A stretch of DNA of 64,000 bases. Origin: Chlorophyllum brunneum. Lineage: Eukaryota; Basidiomycota; Agaricomycetes; Agaricales; Agaricaceae. The position numbers were made by a program, and so were the translations under genes. The notes beneath the pieces were generated by a model. The model was not told where the DNA came from. It was given only the letters and a program-made list of their open reading frames with translations, and ran no database searches. Within the stretch, counting starts at the first letter, position 1; the number at the start of each line of letters is the position of its first letter. Shown here one piece after another: positions 45,601 through 57,671 of this stretch. The stretch spans positions 1,364,001 to 1,428,000 of the forward strand of contig OY756150.1 in NCBI GenBank assembly GCA_963576785.1. Direction: 5' to 3'.

Positions 45601-48600
45601 ATTTATGGTAGGAAAGAATCAGAAGTTTAACTAAATCCAAATGAATTCTTTTGAATAGACACTTTGTGCATGTAGGGTTCTCTCTAAAGGGTTTCTGGTA
45701 CATCTTTCCCTTGGCACAACTATCACAGACTGGTTTTTGCTCAGGAATCTGTGCCGGAGTAAACCTAATTGTATTTTTCTCAAAGTGATTGAGGATACAA
45801 TTAGAGGGGTGTTCTAATCTCACATGTACAACTTTGTAGCCAACAATTGGATCTGCAGTCATAGCTGTATACTCCGAGTGTATGATTTTGGTATTAACAA
45901 AATATAAAGTAGTGTTACAATTTGCTGAAGGATATGCTTGAAGAATTGCATTTCCTTTGCTATCAACTACTACTGATTTGTTGGCATCTATTCTAACAGT
46001 TTTGCCATCTTGGCATAACTGTCCCACTGACATTAGTTGTTCAGAGGTTCCTTTCAGAAGGAAGACTGGATATATTAATATCTGCATTGGTTGAATACTG
46101 TCAGTCTTCCTGTTATAGACTCTATGCTTAAGCATAACTGCACCAAGACCAACTGCATTAAGGTAGGGACCTTGTGCTCCTACAGTCTTGAAACTTCAAG
46201 TTCTTTGAAGTTGATAAAGTCTTCCGTATAAGAGGTATAATAACACAATGCCCCTGAATCTAATAACCATATGTCACTATATTCTTCTAGTGGTATTATG
46301 ATTTGATCATTGCTTAGTGATCAAGATTGTATTTGATCCAATACCCTTAAATATTGATTGGACATGTGTGTAGAGAAGCAAGAAAATTGAGAAGTGTTAA
46401 AACACTTCTCACTTATTGATTCACATGAAAATACATGATTATGGGATTCTAAAGATCCCAATTGCATATCTATATGCCTAGCCTCCAACATCCCTTTCCC
46501 TTGCCCTTGTTCTTTTTTTTGCAAAGATGGCCAGTTGGCATACTGGTGACAGGACTGTGTATCAGGTTTAGTAAGAGTATCTAAGATCAAATTGATCACA
46601 TACCTAGCTCCTCTCTTCTTTTTGAAGTTACTTCTGTAGTTAGTCGACAAAAGTCCAAGAGATACCTCAGATTGAGGTGCCAAAACAAAAGGTTTGGACT
46701 TAGAAGTTGAAAGTTCATTAGAGGACCTTGGAAGGGGTTCAAAAAAGGGTCCTGCAGCATTTTCAGGGTTCCTAGGGTCACAGATGTCATAGGCAACATC
46801 CTGAGCCGGTGCTATGAGGTCATCAACCTTCTTCTCACCTTCAAGCCACTTGAAGACTTCATCTACCAACATTGTAAGTGTGGCAGGTCGCTAATAAGTG
46901 GTCTTGACTTCTGGAATAAAAGAGTATCTCTTACTCTAGAAGTGCTCTATAGGAGGAGAGGCCCTAGGAAGAGGAGGAAACTTCTTATCATAAGTCTTGA
47001 TGGCCAGAGCTACTATTTCCTCCAGAGGAGGAAGGTAGTATGGCCGAACCTCTCCAGGTTCAAGAGAATTGCCCTGGGCAACAGAGTCTATGCTTGGAAT
47101 CTTAGTAATATGGTTCAATCCCAAAATAATTTTTGTCCCAAATTTGGGTGAAATCATTAAGGAATATGGTGAACTAATCAGTAAAAGGAAAGAGAAACAG
47201 ATGCAAGTTGCATTAATATTGGGGTTTGGATTCTTAGAGAACTATTTACTCATCCTCATGTGTCCCTCACAAGTACAACCTGGAGGGTGACCAGAAGGAA
47301 CAGAAGGTGCACTGGAAGGTGTTACTGATTGTTTTTGTTGGGTACAGAGATGAGAGACTCTGTGCATTCTCTGATTGTAATGATCAAGGGCATGTTTCTT
47401 TGCCATTTGCATGGGCAAAGGACCAGTAACACAGTTGTGCCAGATGATCACCTGTTGAACCCACAGGGAATTCTCAAGTAAGGCAGTGAAGCATAAGTTT
47501 TGTGCCTCAGTACACTCCTTTTTCTCAAGATTAGCATGAACATTTTTGCACACCTGCTGGACCTTCTTGGAATTAACCCAAGTCTCAGATTTTGTTATAT
47601 CTGAACCTTGAACCTACGTCAGAGGTTATGACAAATTCCCAGAAGCAATACCACTTGTTCCACCACCATGATCTAACAATACCATCATTGACTCTCTACT
47701 TCAACTAGCCTGGAAATACACACCATACTTACATATATGCAACACCGATGGACTCTACTTATACACCATTGAGAACAACTTCTACAGTGCCTGGAATAAT
47801 GGTTGGAAAGCACAACCGACTACTGAAGAAATTATGCAGTACATCCATCCCTACATGTACACTCATGGTCCAGTACTCAAAGCACTCATTCACCAACAAG
47901 TCACCAATGGAATATATTGCATAGAGATGCAACCTAAGGACTTATCACCAGATAATAAATCTGCTGTACCCAGCAGTGATAGTGACAACTCTCCCCATCC
48001 ACTATTACAATCTACTTGAGCTTTTGTCAAGTCACCCAAGTCTTATCTCTCCAAAGAACCAATTGCATCAATGTTATCCTTATCATCCGACTCCGATCAT
48101 CCTATGGATGCAGTTCTTCCATCGCCACCATTGTCATCATTGCCCTCTACCACTTTGTCCTGTATATTTTGTGACTACAGCTGTTCCAATGAATCTCCAT
48201 CATTATCATCTGAGATCTCTGAGGGTGAGTAAGCACTCACCCATTTCATCTTCATCAGTTTCATCTTGCTCTATATTTAGTTGTTTTGCCCTTATCAGTT
48301 TCATGCCTATCTTTAGTAGTATTTTGTCTTGAGTTTCATATCTATCAGTTTCACATAGTAAAACTTGTTTCAGTCTCATTATCTATACTCCATAGTATTT
48401 ATAGAAAAGAAGTAGTTAGTATAAATAGCCAACTGTATTAGGAAGTCAAAGCTTAAGCTTTGATCTTCTACAGGGATAGCCTTCTTGATCACCCAAGAAG
48501 AGTTTTTGTTGACAGTTGCTATCAATCAATAAAAGATTGCTTAACTGCTTATTCTCTACTTGCCCTCATCACTCAGAGCTATGAGATAAATGGGATTCCC

Positions 48601-49774
48601 ATTTCTTGGTTGAGTAATGACAGTTTGATAATGTTTGCTTATCTGGTTACTTGGCTGAGATAGGTATTAAGGCCATACCCTAGAGGTTGCATCCTCTTCA
48701 ATTGCCCTTAGTAGCCAAATCCATAACAGATTTGGGTCTCTCACTTACTAGAACATGAGTGGTTGGTGGAGCAGGAGTGGAAGCAGGTTGAGGCATGTCC
48801 ATGTGCCTCATCAGATCAAAGGGGGTCATCCCCAGACCAGTAAAGGGATGGACTGCTGGTTCTGTGGCAGTGGCAAAGCCTGCCATAGCTTCTGCCATGT
48901 AGGCCTGTGGTTTACCTTTCTTGGGCTTCTTCTTCTTCTTCTGAACATTAATCCAGGTAGGAGAAGGTGGAGAAAGCTGAGGGGGTTGCCCACTCAGATT
49001 GGCAAGATGGCAAGGTCCTCTCACAGGCTAGGCCCTAGTATTTCCTCCAGGGTAGAAGTGGTTCCAGGGTGGTCCAGGGCAATTTCTGGGGAAGTTGCCC
49101 TGAGAGTGAGCTTGGTGGTTGGCAGTAGTAGTGTAAGATGCTTGTTGGTTAGACATGGAGGGTCTGGATCCTTCACATCTTGACTACTCAGCATTTATAG
49201 CTTGTTGAACTACCTTCCAGGTTATATCTACAATATTGTTATTATTTGCCAATGTTGTTTGTGCCACAGCATTCCAATCAGGTGGTAATGCATTCAAAGT
49301 GATTATTGCACCTAGAACTTCTGGCAACTTTACTTTAGCTGTTTCTAATTGAGAAGCCATTGTTCTCAATTCAGCTAGATCCATTACTGGATCTTAATTC
49401 CCAGAAATGCACTTTTGCAACATTCTCTGCAGAATTGAATACACTGCAGCAGGAGAAGGTGTCCTGAAGTGGGTTTTCAAGTCATTCCATAGAAAACCAG
49501 ATTAGTTATGTCCATAGAGAAGCAGGGAATCAGGTAAAGTACCATTTATAACAGCCAATGCCTGTCCTCTCATTTGTTCTCTCTTTCTATCCTCATCTGT
49601 TAAGGCATCAGGATTTCTGGGAAAGAGGTTCTTTTCTGTGACAGACCATCCTGACTGGTCAGAACTAGTGACAGTAATGAGAGTTAAGGTATCCTGAAGC
49701 CTTCTAGACCAGAACACATAGTTCTTAGACCTATTGAGCTTAGGTAAACTGGAAATGATATTATTGGTAGCCAT
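42614..49774 (-). pseudogene. copia-2 gag-pol (decayed, split by element X)
   Basis: It begins MATNNIISSLPKLN at 49774, colinear with copia-1 through gag (no zinc knuckle), protease (the DSG region near 46260 is changed), integrase and RT (YVDDSMF near 43560) to RNase H (SSTEAKYMALSD near 42935). More than 20 stops are present and several small deletions occur. Element X copy A interrupts the gag spacer. Confidence 0.9.
47593..48728 (+). mobile_element. Element X copy A (1136 bp)
   Basis: It runs TGTTATATCTG...ATAACA with perfect GATTT repeats (47588-47592 and 48729-48733). Its ORF at 47597-48232 is again 636 bp, but the ATG has become ATA and a few stops are present. The TATAAATA box is at 48420-48427. 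ATCAGTTTCA is repeated three times between about 48263 and 48350, upstream of the TATA. Confidence 0.88.
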
Positions 49775-50003
49775 AATATCTTTATCAAGTAAATTTCTTT
49801 CTAGAAGAAAATTCTTGTATTAGCAATAATCAAATGCAGGAATAACTCTGTCAGGCAAAGCTCCATCATCCTATCTTGTTTAGAGGGGATGATAATGGTT
49901 TAACCATCAGTAAGGCTACCAGAGCCCATAACCTGTTGAGGAAATGACCATAACAAGTTGTTTGCTAGGGCAGCAGTAAATGCAGTGGGAGAGAATGTAG
50001 GGT

Positions 50004-50228
50004 CTACTCACCAATAAAGTACACTTCTATCCAGTAATGGTAGAAAGATAATTCAGATAGATAGATGTTAGTGATAAAACAATCTATGTCAGAATTAGAG
50101 AGTTCAAAGTCAAGTAGATTGAGACTTGTGTTGTACTGGAGTAGATAGGATATGATGAAGAAGTTGTTCAATTGAACAAGATGCAGAACTTGGTCTGCTA
50201 CATGGGGTTTATATACATGTAAGAACAT
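50004..50228 (-). CDS. LTR-resident ORF of copia-2 (74 aa)
   Basis: It is the homologue of the ORF at 34780-35004, same length, ending YLSELSFYHYWIEVYFIGE. The donor GTGAGT at 50011-50006 overlaps its end. Joined to the acceptor at 49801 it continues in frame into gag through ERNLLDKDI. Expression is not shown. Confidence 0.3.
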   Translation of the reverse strand: MFLHVYKPHVADQVLHLVQLNNFFIISYLLQYNTSLNLLDFELSNSDIDCFITNIYLSELSFYHYWIEVYFIGE

Positions 50229-50539
50229 AGACGAGTCATACTACATAAAATACTAGAAATATATAGAATGTTCCTTATGACTCCTATTAACTGCAGTGTA
50301 GTACCTGCGGAGTACTGCAGAATGTATTATACTAGTTATTGGAACTATGTAAAGTAATCTATCAAGTACCAATTAACATTATGACTCTCATTATATACAG
50401 AGTAACTCATAAGAAGTTACTACAGATTGAAGTTACTGGAAAGTAATGGATCAGTCTATTATTTTCATAATAACCTCATAGTCTATTTCTAGAATATGTC
50501 TGAAACTTCAACACTGAGTCCTAGACTAAAATTGTAACA

Positions 50540-51079
50540 AGAATGTACTAGAAAGTATGAAAATAGACTCTAGGCATCAGAGTGGACCTAGGTCAATAAT
50601 ACAATATTAGCTGGACTGAGGCTATAGTAGTATAATTAGAGCTCTTTATGGCCATTATCTTGAATTTAGCTAATACAGATCCTGGTGTAATAAAGATGTA
50701 GTATTAGTAGTCAACAAAGGCCATTCTTGAAGCAAATCTACCAACCAGGTTCTACAAAGCATCTCTACTATCCTAGTTCCATACAGAATGTTTCTCAAAG
50801 CCATACACATTGATAGTCACAAGAATATAGCTGGCATGCTATTCTGTGGTGACATTTATATCTTTCTTCAAAGTTTTTCACAAGCAACATCATATCTCTT
50901 GGAGAGTACAGTAAAGCTACCCATATATTGTTGCAATCTCCTGCAACCCCTATAGTATGTTTCACAGCTATCAGATCCTGACTAGCTACAGCCAGTGTTT
51001 ATCTCCTATTAACTTACCTAATATCACTTACTCTTATACTGTCTATCTTGTATCCAGATTGCAAAGTGGATGAATAGCT
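50540..51079. other. Unassigned AT-rich stretch
   Basis: CpG-poor sequence with no readable frame of note. It may be the 5' part of the tyrosine-recombinase element that follows. Confidence 0.35.
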
Positions 51080-52100
51080 TTCCAAATGAACAGGGCTTAA
51101 TATGCCACTACCATTAACTATCACAGACCCAGTCATACATCTACTAGCTAATGTAGTATCACAAGCATCCTTTAAGGATGCAATTTCCTATAGAGCAGGA
51201 TTTTCCAAGTTTTATTTATTCTGTAACATATTTTTTATCTCAGAGAAACTTCTAGCTACTAGCACTCTTCTATGTGCTATACTTCTTTATGCTATAAACA
51301 GCATCAAACCCATATCTCATCAGTCCAAACCTCCAATTGCTGCACCACTTTGAACTAGTGACCATCAACAGTGTATGCAAATACTTATCAGCTATCCAAG
51401 CCTGGTATATAGCCCAGGAATAGTCTGAGCCTTTATTACCACTGAAGCTCACACAGATAGATTGGCTATGAGGCCTTGAGTGAACAATAAGCATTTCTTT
51501 TGCTTATTGGTCACTATTGCACTGCTGCATACACACAAGAACATACTCATGTTGATAGACTCTTTTGATACATTTACATGGACCATGGCAGCATGTGCTT
51601 TCTGGGACATAATATGCTTTGGTGAAGTGTTCTCTCCAACCTCTCATAACTTTGATAGGTCAAAACACCTGAAACAAGGAGACATCATACTTGAGAATGA
51701 CTACAATAGACTTAACACTCATATCCTCATACCTTCAATATATTACTACCTATACCTCCTTCCCTGATTATTCTTCCCACAAAATCACATTCTGAGTAGC
51801 AGAGTGTTATTATTGTAGTTTAATTACAAGTTACCTCACAATTCTATTACTGTCCCTCCAGTGTATCAGACCCATAGCTAGGCAGACAGCCATATAACAG
51901 TGTTACATCAGAGGCAAGATTTGGTACAATGTTCAGCCACTCATTCCAAATAGGTGGTGCATCTTACTTCCTATCAAAGAAAGTGAACCCAGAAATTCTG
52001 TGCCTGGCATGCAAATGGAGGTTGCTCACATACAAGGCCTACATATGGAGCTTCAAGCTCATTATAAACCAATACACAGGCAATATCACATCAAATTGAT
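51080..52100 (+). pseudogene. Decayed tyrosine recombinase (Crypton- or DIRS-like)
   Basis: Plus-strand frames keep an N-terminal SAM-like region (YRAGFSKFYLFCNIFFISE near 51190), a central segment (MAACAFWDIICFGEVFSP near 51585-51640, then KHLKQGDIILEN) and a C-terminal region with HSFQIGGASYFLSKKVNPEI (from 51938) and YKAYIWSF. In fungal tyrosine recombinases this last part carries the catalytic H-x-x-R and the tyrosine. Here the arginine reads glutamine. Several frameshifts and stops make it inactive. I see no target duplication or terminal repeats, so the element class is open. Confidence 0.65.
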
Positions 52101-53143
52101 AAGATCTGGTTGGGCTGGTACCAAGTTCTCACCATAGTTGAAGGGTCCCTGGGTAAGCAGCTCATCACTCCATGGTCCGATGTGCCAATGCACCCTCTAG
52201 CCCAACCTGATGCATAGTCTCACTTCCTTGAGTGCAATGCTGACAAAGCTGGATGTGACAAATCATGCTTATTGCCCGATATATCGATCTAAAATACATT
52301 GATTATCCTATTTTTCACACGTTCCCACACTGCCACCGGTGATAGCCATATAGCAGATAGGGTATCGTACCAGCCGCTCGGTGCGCTGCGTGCAAGTAGG
52401 GCATAACCACGAGACCTCCTTTCATATTCACGGGGGATCTCATTGTACCTGTTTTATCTGCCTCAAAAGATGCCATCCACCTCAGTCATCTACACGTACC
52501 CAGAGATGCTGAGCTGAGATTATCCCCATTACGTTCTTACCCATTATACTGAACCCCCCTGTAACGTCGACTTACACTGCTCGATAGGTGAATGAAAAGT
52601 CGTCTACGCGTACCCCGAGACGCTGAGACCTACACTGCTTGATAGTACATCTGTCTCTCCTATCGTCCCTTTGCGTTAACGGCACCTCACAAAAGATTCC
52701 ACGCAGCAAAGTTTGGCCATCATCGGTAAACACCACCCGAGCCGCTAGTCGACCAAATTGTGGGCACCTCCTCAGTTCATTCGTGCTCAGGATAAACAAA
52801 GCTATCCAGTCTATGCATGTGGCGTGCTTCCGAGGCTGCCCTGGCACTAAACCGGCTCTGCGCCGTGTCGCAACGTCTCTGTATTTGGTGCAACAGTAAG
52901 GCTCAGAAATTGAATCACATAATTAGTCATGGATGAATAGTACATATGTATAATAGCACAGAGGCTCTCCAAGTGCAAAATGAGAAGGGGTTGGGGGGTG
53001 TGAGGCGTCACGGAGTGGTGCGAGCGTTCGTATTGTCGTGATGCGCTTGTTTCTTGGGGTACTGTTATGCGCTGTCATTCCTGGTGGGGGATAGTAATAA
53101 AGGACCGGTTTGCCTTCTCTAAGCACGACCCGAATTGAAAAAC
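52101..53143. other. Transition from transposon DNA to host DNA
   Basis: AT-rich to about 52270, then of host-like GC content. A diverged direct repeat is present at 52486-52513 and 52600-52627. A 91-codon minus-strand frame (52572-52847) is unconvincing. No gene is supported. Confidence 0.4.
52486..52646. repeat. Short direct repeat, period 114 bp
   Basis: TCATCTACACGTACCCAGAG at 52486 recurs as TCGTCTACGCGTACCCCGAG at 52600. ACTTACACTGCTCGATAG near 52570 recurs as ACCTACACTGCTTGATAG near 52629. Most differences are CG versus TG or CA. Confidence 0.6.
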
Positions 53144-54453
53144 CTAACTTTGAAGAAAAGAACGGAGCGGTGTAGGACTGGCATATCCAGAGTTTTCCAC
53201 GACTCCCGCGATGGTGGAGGACTTTGCGAAAGGATCGACACGTAACAGGTCCGAATTTGCGTTTTGACTATACACTTCTGAACTTGTTCTATCACATTCC
53301 ACGATCGTTGGACCATACCAGTCGTAACCCAGACCAAACGCGGTGCCAGTGTCGGAATCCTCCGTAGAGTCTGCGTACGGTAAACTCGTAGATTCGAAAG
53401 ATTCGCCCTCCATGAACTTCAGAAACGCAGCTAATTCTTCAGTGGCTTCGCGAGCACGGTGAAGAGAATTGCCCAAGGTTGGGCTCTGAACAACTAGGTG
53501 ACGTCGTCAATTCACGTAAACGAAGGAAAAGAAAATAATCACCAATGGTAAGCGTAGGGGAGGTAACGAGAGCGATTTCTGTGCGGCAAATGCTGCCTTC
53601 CTCCTTCTGCTCAATACCTTCCTCATCGACTTCTTTAATGGTGTTAGGAACCTTATGGCACCATACGTAGTCGATAGCAAGCTTGAGGCTGCGGTGTGAC
53701 GGGACTTCTGGATCGTCTTCGTAGATGTTGTCATCATCACTGTTGACCTCGAAGTACCTTTCACTATGGTCAGCCTCATCCGTTATTCCGGCACCTCTGG
53801 TCTCTCCACAGTCATCTAGAGCAACACTGTATCTGACACTCTCGTTGATTCCACTATCCAGACTTTGACTTTCTGCGATCACATTGAATTCAAGGAATGC
53901 TTGCTTCGGCATACGTGGTGGTTCATCAACATCGCCCTTCTTATCGGGAGTAACAACTTGGTCTTTGGTTGTGGAACTTTGAACATCCTCGGCTTCGTCC
54001 ACTGCAGTAGCGGCACCAGACGTCACGGAAGATTCAACGGAGCATTCCTCGGTAGAAGTTTCATCAGTATCGGTAGACGGCGGTGATGGGTACAACTCCA
54101 AGTGATCGCTGGGGTGACCGGCGGACTCAGTCAGGGTACAACGTGTGATAGTTTTATCAGGGAATGGGGTATATGGGGGTGTGTAGGTCCCCGAAATGTT
54201 TTGGCAACGAGATGATATGGTACCTGCATGGATGTAGAACAGGTCTTCATCTTCAGTACTAGAAGAACGGGAGCGTCGGGGCCGAGAACGCACCAGGAGT
54301 GACCATGGCATCGGCCGCAGTGCCACCAAGCTCGGGATCGGTCACAGAAGCAGGAAACCTCTTTCGAGTACGCCCGAGGAACGAAAGTACGTCTGAAAAG
54401 AACGTGATCATGGATAAGAGAACCTTTCGTATAAAGTTGAGCATGGAAGCCAT
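53144..54453 (-). CDS. Unknown acidic Ser/Thr-rich protein (396 aa, 3 exons)
   Basis: Exons 54453-54294, 54223-53543 and 53493-53144 have matching phases and sum to 397 codons. The N-terminus (MASMLNFIRKVLLSMITFF) is hydrophobic then basic (GRTRKRF) and could be a membrane anchor or targeting signal. The long middle exon is low in complexity and acidic (TDTDETSTEECSVESS, NSDDDNIYEDDPEV). The C-terminal exon has a helix-like segment (AREATEELAAFLKFMEGE). The first intron boundary is the least certain; an alternative acceptor lies about 27 nt upstream. I do not recognise the family. Confidence 0.7.
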
Positions 54454-55141
54454 TGGACGAAAAGTTCATACGGAGGCGTGTCTGGGGAGGCGGACGGTTT
54501 ATTATATTAAAACGAACTGCGGCTGACATTGACGAAAGACAATCATCGTTGGCCCCGCCGATCTGAATATACTTGGCGTCGACGCGGCGTACGCAGAGAA
54601 ACGCCAGTGGTCTCGTAAAGAGGGTGCATTATATTCAGGATCGAACTCGTCGGGTGGTTGCAGACCTGTTAAAGGGCTCTCCAGTTTCCTGTTCAAAACA
54701 CCCTGCGTGCTTATAGGGTAACACCGGCTGATACTGTCAGAAGCTGTTTCCAAAGAACGGGACACTCAATGTACTCACTCGTCTAGGTAGATTAATCACG
54801 CTGCGGTATGGAGAGGTCCGCTCATTCAAAACCAATCCCGGCTCCTGGACAATCGCGCCTTGTAGAGCTGTGGAGGAAGTCTATGGCACCCGGGTGGTCA
54901 TAGCCAAGAGAGTATCGATGGTGCACTTCTAGGGTCAGCGATCAAATATTTGTCATCGGTGATCCGCGTGCTCGAGTGAAGGATTAAGGTATCGGTTGGG
55001 GCGACTGGGAAAAGAATCAACCTTGTTGTTGTAGCGAAGTATAGGGGAACAAATTTTCGAGTCTGTTGAATAAGGACCGCTACCAACAAGAGTGAAAGGA
55101 TGGGTATTATAGAGCGGAGTGTCCCAGAGAATCAAGTCAAT
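54454..55141. other. Intergenic region
   Basis: Minus-strand frames of 87 codons (54502-54765) and 63 codons (54898-55089) are open but show no recognisable feature or convincing splice pattern. The part near 54453 should hold the promoter of the minus-strand gene. Confidence 0.3.
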
Positions 55142-55471
55142 CTACTTGGATAAGGTACACGCGAAGTATGCAAGGTCGAGGATTACCCGAGACAGGATCC
55201 TGCAACGGCATAGCAGAGCAAAAATTGATCTGGGACAAGCATCTAGTATTACAGGGCAGAGGTGTGATATACCATTGTTGATATGGGTGATATCGTCAGC
55301 AAGATAGAAAAAATGTAGACCAAGATAATAGAAAGTCGTCTTGATAGCGAGTAGAACGAGGCCAGGGTATTGCGGCCCAAGTAGTTGCCGCGCATCACGA
55401 CAACGAGCAATGGTAATCTGGAGTGGCTGCCATTTGGGGGTTTGGAGGATGGTGGCTAAGGTGCACTTCAA
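55142..55471 (-). CDS. Possible small membrane protein ORF (109 aa)
   Basis: This uninterrupted frame has a hydrophobic stretch (GLVLLAIKTTFYYLGLHFFYLA) long enough for one membrane span and a cysteine-rich end. It has no relative that I recognise and no splice partner that I can support. It may be chance. Confidence 0.25.
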   Translation of the reverse strand: MKCTLATILQTPKWQPLQITIARCRDARQLLGPQYPGLVLLAIKTTFYYLGLHFFYLADDITHINNGISHLCPVILDACPRSIFALLCRCRILSRVILDLAYFACTLSK

Positions 55472-56592
55472 GTTTGGGCCTGATTATAAAGGTGTTACAG
55501 AAAGGAAGCGTTTAAGAGGGATGTTTCAACAAGCACCGGAAGGATAAGGGTGGGGATCGGGGAATAGCCGAAGTTTCCAGGACCAATGTTTCACGGCAAA
55601 TCGGAACTGAGCAAGCGAAATCGGATGTCCGAAGGGCCGTGGAATGACAGACGGGTCAGCACAGTTAAAGAATGCCATCGAGGGAGAGTAAAGGTGGTGC
55701 GGCATGAGCTACAGGGAAGGGAAGTGAAGGATCGAAGGCCATCGCCACGGGAGGTCCGACATTCAGAAGAGGTGGCGGGGCGTAGAGAGTTTCCAAAAGA
55801 ATGACATATTTTAACGAGTGGAAGGTCTAGATTCGGGAGCTCTGAAGATAGAAAAAGGAAGTGGAGGGGACCAGCGTAGCGACCGTCTGTGTGATGCAGA
55901 TAAGATGTAGTCCACTCTCGTGATGGATTGCGATTAGTGGAAGATGATCAACAACGGAGGCTATCGATGTCGACTTGATAGGAGGGAACAGACCGAAGTT
56001 GAAGTAGAAAGGTGTAGCCGGCCATGTTAGAACTGAATCTCGGGCAGCGATTGTTGTTGAAAAGCCGGCGTGTGCCTCACTGATAGATCGAGGTATTGTC
56101 GAATAGCTTGAGTAATAGTAGTTGCCATTGAGCGAGGTCATAATGTGCGAGGCTAAGAGTTGCTGCTGCCACGGCGGTAAACACTGGCACAGGTCAGCTA
56201 GAACAACACGGTCCGGATCCAATGACGCACCGTTACTTCCCCTGGGGTGATAGAAGTATAGGACAAAATCAAGGTGCGAAATACATGCCGAAGGAAGATA
56301 CAGAATTGGGAAAGAAAGAAAGGACAGGACAAATCGATGGTCTGCACAAAGACAAAAGTGAACATGCACAAGCTGGGAACATACAGGGCGAGAGACTGAG
56401 ACTGAGAAAAAGAGAAAAGAAAATCAAGAGACACGGGACAAATCGAGAGACGGGCTGGCCTGGCAGGGTAATGTGATAGTCGAAGTGCTAGCTCTGTGTT
56501 AGTAAAGGATATGTGAGCCTGGCAGATAGTAATTACCTGTAGTGTTGTGGGGTTCGCCTGCTGCTCGTGAGGCGGTTCTCGAAACGATCCCA
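55472..56592. other. Purine-biased intergenic region
   Basis: The plus strand is purine-rich over roughly 55540-55860 and 56240-56460. Minus-strand frames here (for example 55827-56369) are open but look like by-products of this bias. No gene is supported. Confidence 0.35.
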
Positions 56593-57671
56593 CTAAGTAG
56601 GTGGCTGTGTTGTCGATAGGAGGGTCAACATTTGCTAGTACGGTCAAGTATTTTTTTCAAGATAGGCTTCAAATCTCCGGTATTATTTTCTTTCAGTCCG
56701 CGAGATTACCAAAAAAGACAGAGGACTTACGCAAAGAGCCGTAATCAAGGGCAAGCTTATACCAGCGTCAGATTCCATTACAGGGAGTAAATCTTCGAGG
56801 TAGTTCATTAGGACAGGCTTTGCAGAATCGTCGGGATCGTTCATGGTGATGTCGTCATCTACAAGAGTTGCAGTGGAGGTGGCAGGCGAGTATTCCGCGA
56901 GGTAGGCGCTGCGAGGAACGGAAACACTCCCCTCCTCGAAATCCTCCATGACGAGGTCAATGTAGGTGTAACCTTGAGTACCATCCTCCATGTATTCGTC
57001 CTCGTCGCAAACTAGGGACGCCAGTCAACGTGGTGAGAGGAGCGCATATGAGGTACACCCACTGTCCATCTCAGCCCATCCTTCACCACCCTCTCCCATC
57101 TCGATGTCCACGAGGGCTACGAAGATATCAGATACGACAAATGTGCATCGGGACGCACTCACAAGCATGGTAGTCAAGTTCGGGCGGCAAGTAGCTCATG
57201 ATGACATCACCATCTTCATCAAGGAGGTAGCACTCGCCAGAAGGAAGCCACCTATGGTCCGGGGGCGGGGGTGCGGTGTTCTTGACCTTGGTCTCTGCAT
57301 TGGGTAAACACAGATGTGTCTGGGGGACGGATGACACTCACTATTAGAAAGAGGAAGCCCTCCCCATCGTTGGATGCGGTTGATCTTCTGGCGCGCATTC
57401 TGAATGTGCCCTTGATACACGACTGGTCAGTTATGGTCAGCCACCAAGAAGCGTGCTTACCTCCAAAGAGAATCGCCTCCTTGATTGAGTTGGCACTGTG
57501 CTTCAGAGTTTTGACAAATGCGCATGCACTTAGCCCCGCCTGTCGGGGGACCTTGAGAGGCTCGACGAGGTTGTTGTACGAACCGTCCCACTCAGCACCT
57601 CCGTGAAGTCGCGCCTGACATGGCCATTCCTGGAGTTGGGGTGGGGTCGAACGAACACGAACGCGAGTCAT
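56593..57671 (-). CDS. Unknown protein (248 aa, 5 exons)
   Basis: Exons 57671-57461, 57422-57342, 57294-57163, 57011-56731 and 56634-56593 join with consistent phases at GT-AG introns, giving 248 codons and a stop. Readable parts are FVKTLKHSANSIKEAILFG, VYQGHIQNARQKINRIQRWG, WLPSGECYLLDEDGDVIMSY and an acidic C-terminal half. The first exon is the least certain; the ATG at 57671 is the best candidate I see. It is transcribed away from threonine synthase, so the two share the 57672-58402 promoter region. No domain recognised. Confidence 0.65.

Larger units (their letters stand above)
42003..50513 (-). mobile_element. copia-2: older relative of copia-1, carrying element X copy A
   Basis: The LTRs are 42003-42579 (577 bp) and 49934-50513 (580 bp). 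The target duplication CTGAG is perfect (41998-42002 and 50514-50518). It has the same organisation as copia-1 but many C-to-T type changes and small indels. The primer-binding site reads GGTTATGGGCTC. It inserted into the 3' LTR of gypsy-5. Confidence 0.95.
33977..50539 (+). mobile_element. gypsy-5: decayed chromovirus with three insertions
   Basis: It comprises the 5' LTR 33977-34281, leader and gag (34282-37325), pol (37322 to about 40640), ORF3 (40790-41667), and the 3' LTR 41711-42002 continued at 50519-50539. It is interrupted by a solo copia LTR (34504-35075), element X copy B (35836-36971) and copia-2 (42003-50513). Removing each with one 5-bp repeat restores continuity. It is CpG-poor and heavily mutated. 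Confidence 0.92.

Noticed and set aside
54299..54526. Plus-strand frame opposite the 396-aa gene
   Set aside because: It is antisense to a gene whose exons splice in phase, and it has no supporting feature.
55586..55804. Highly charged plus-strand frame
   Set aside because: It lies in a purine-rich stretch, which alone yields long runs of Arg, Lys and Glu codons without stops.
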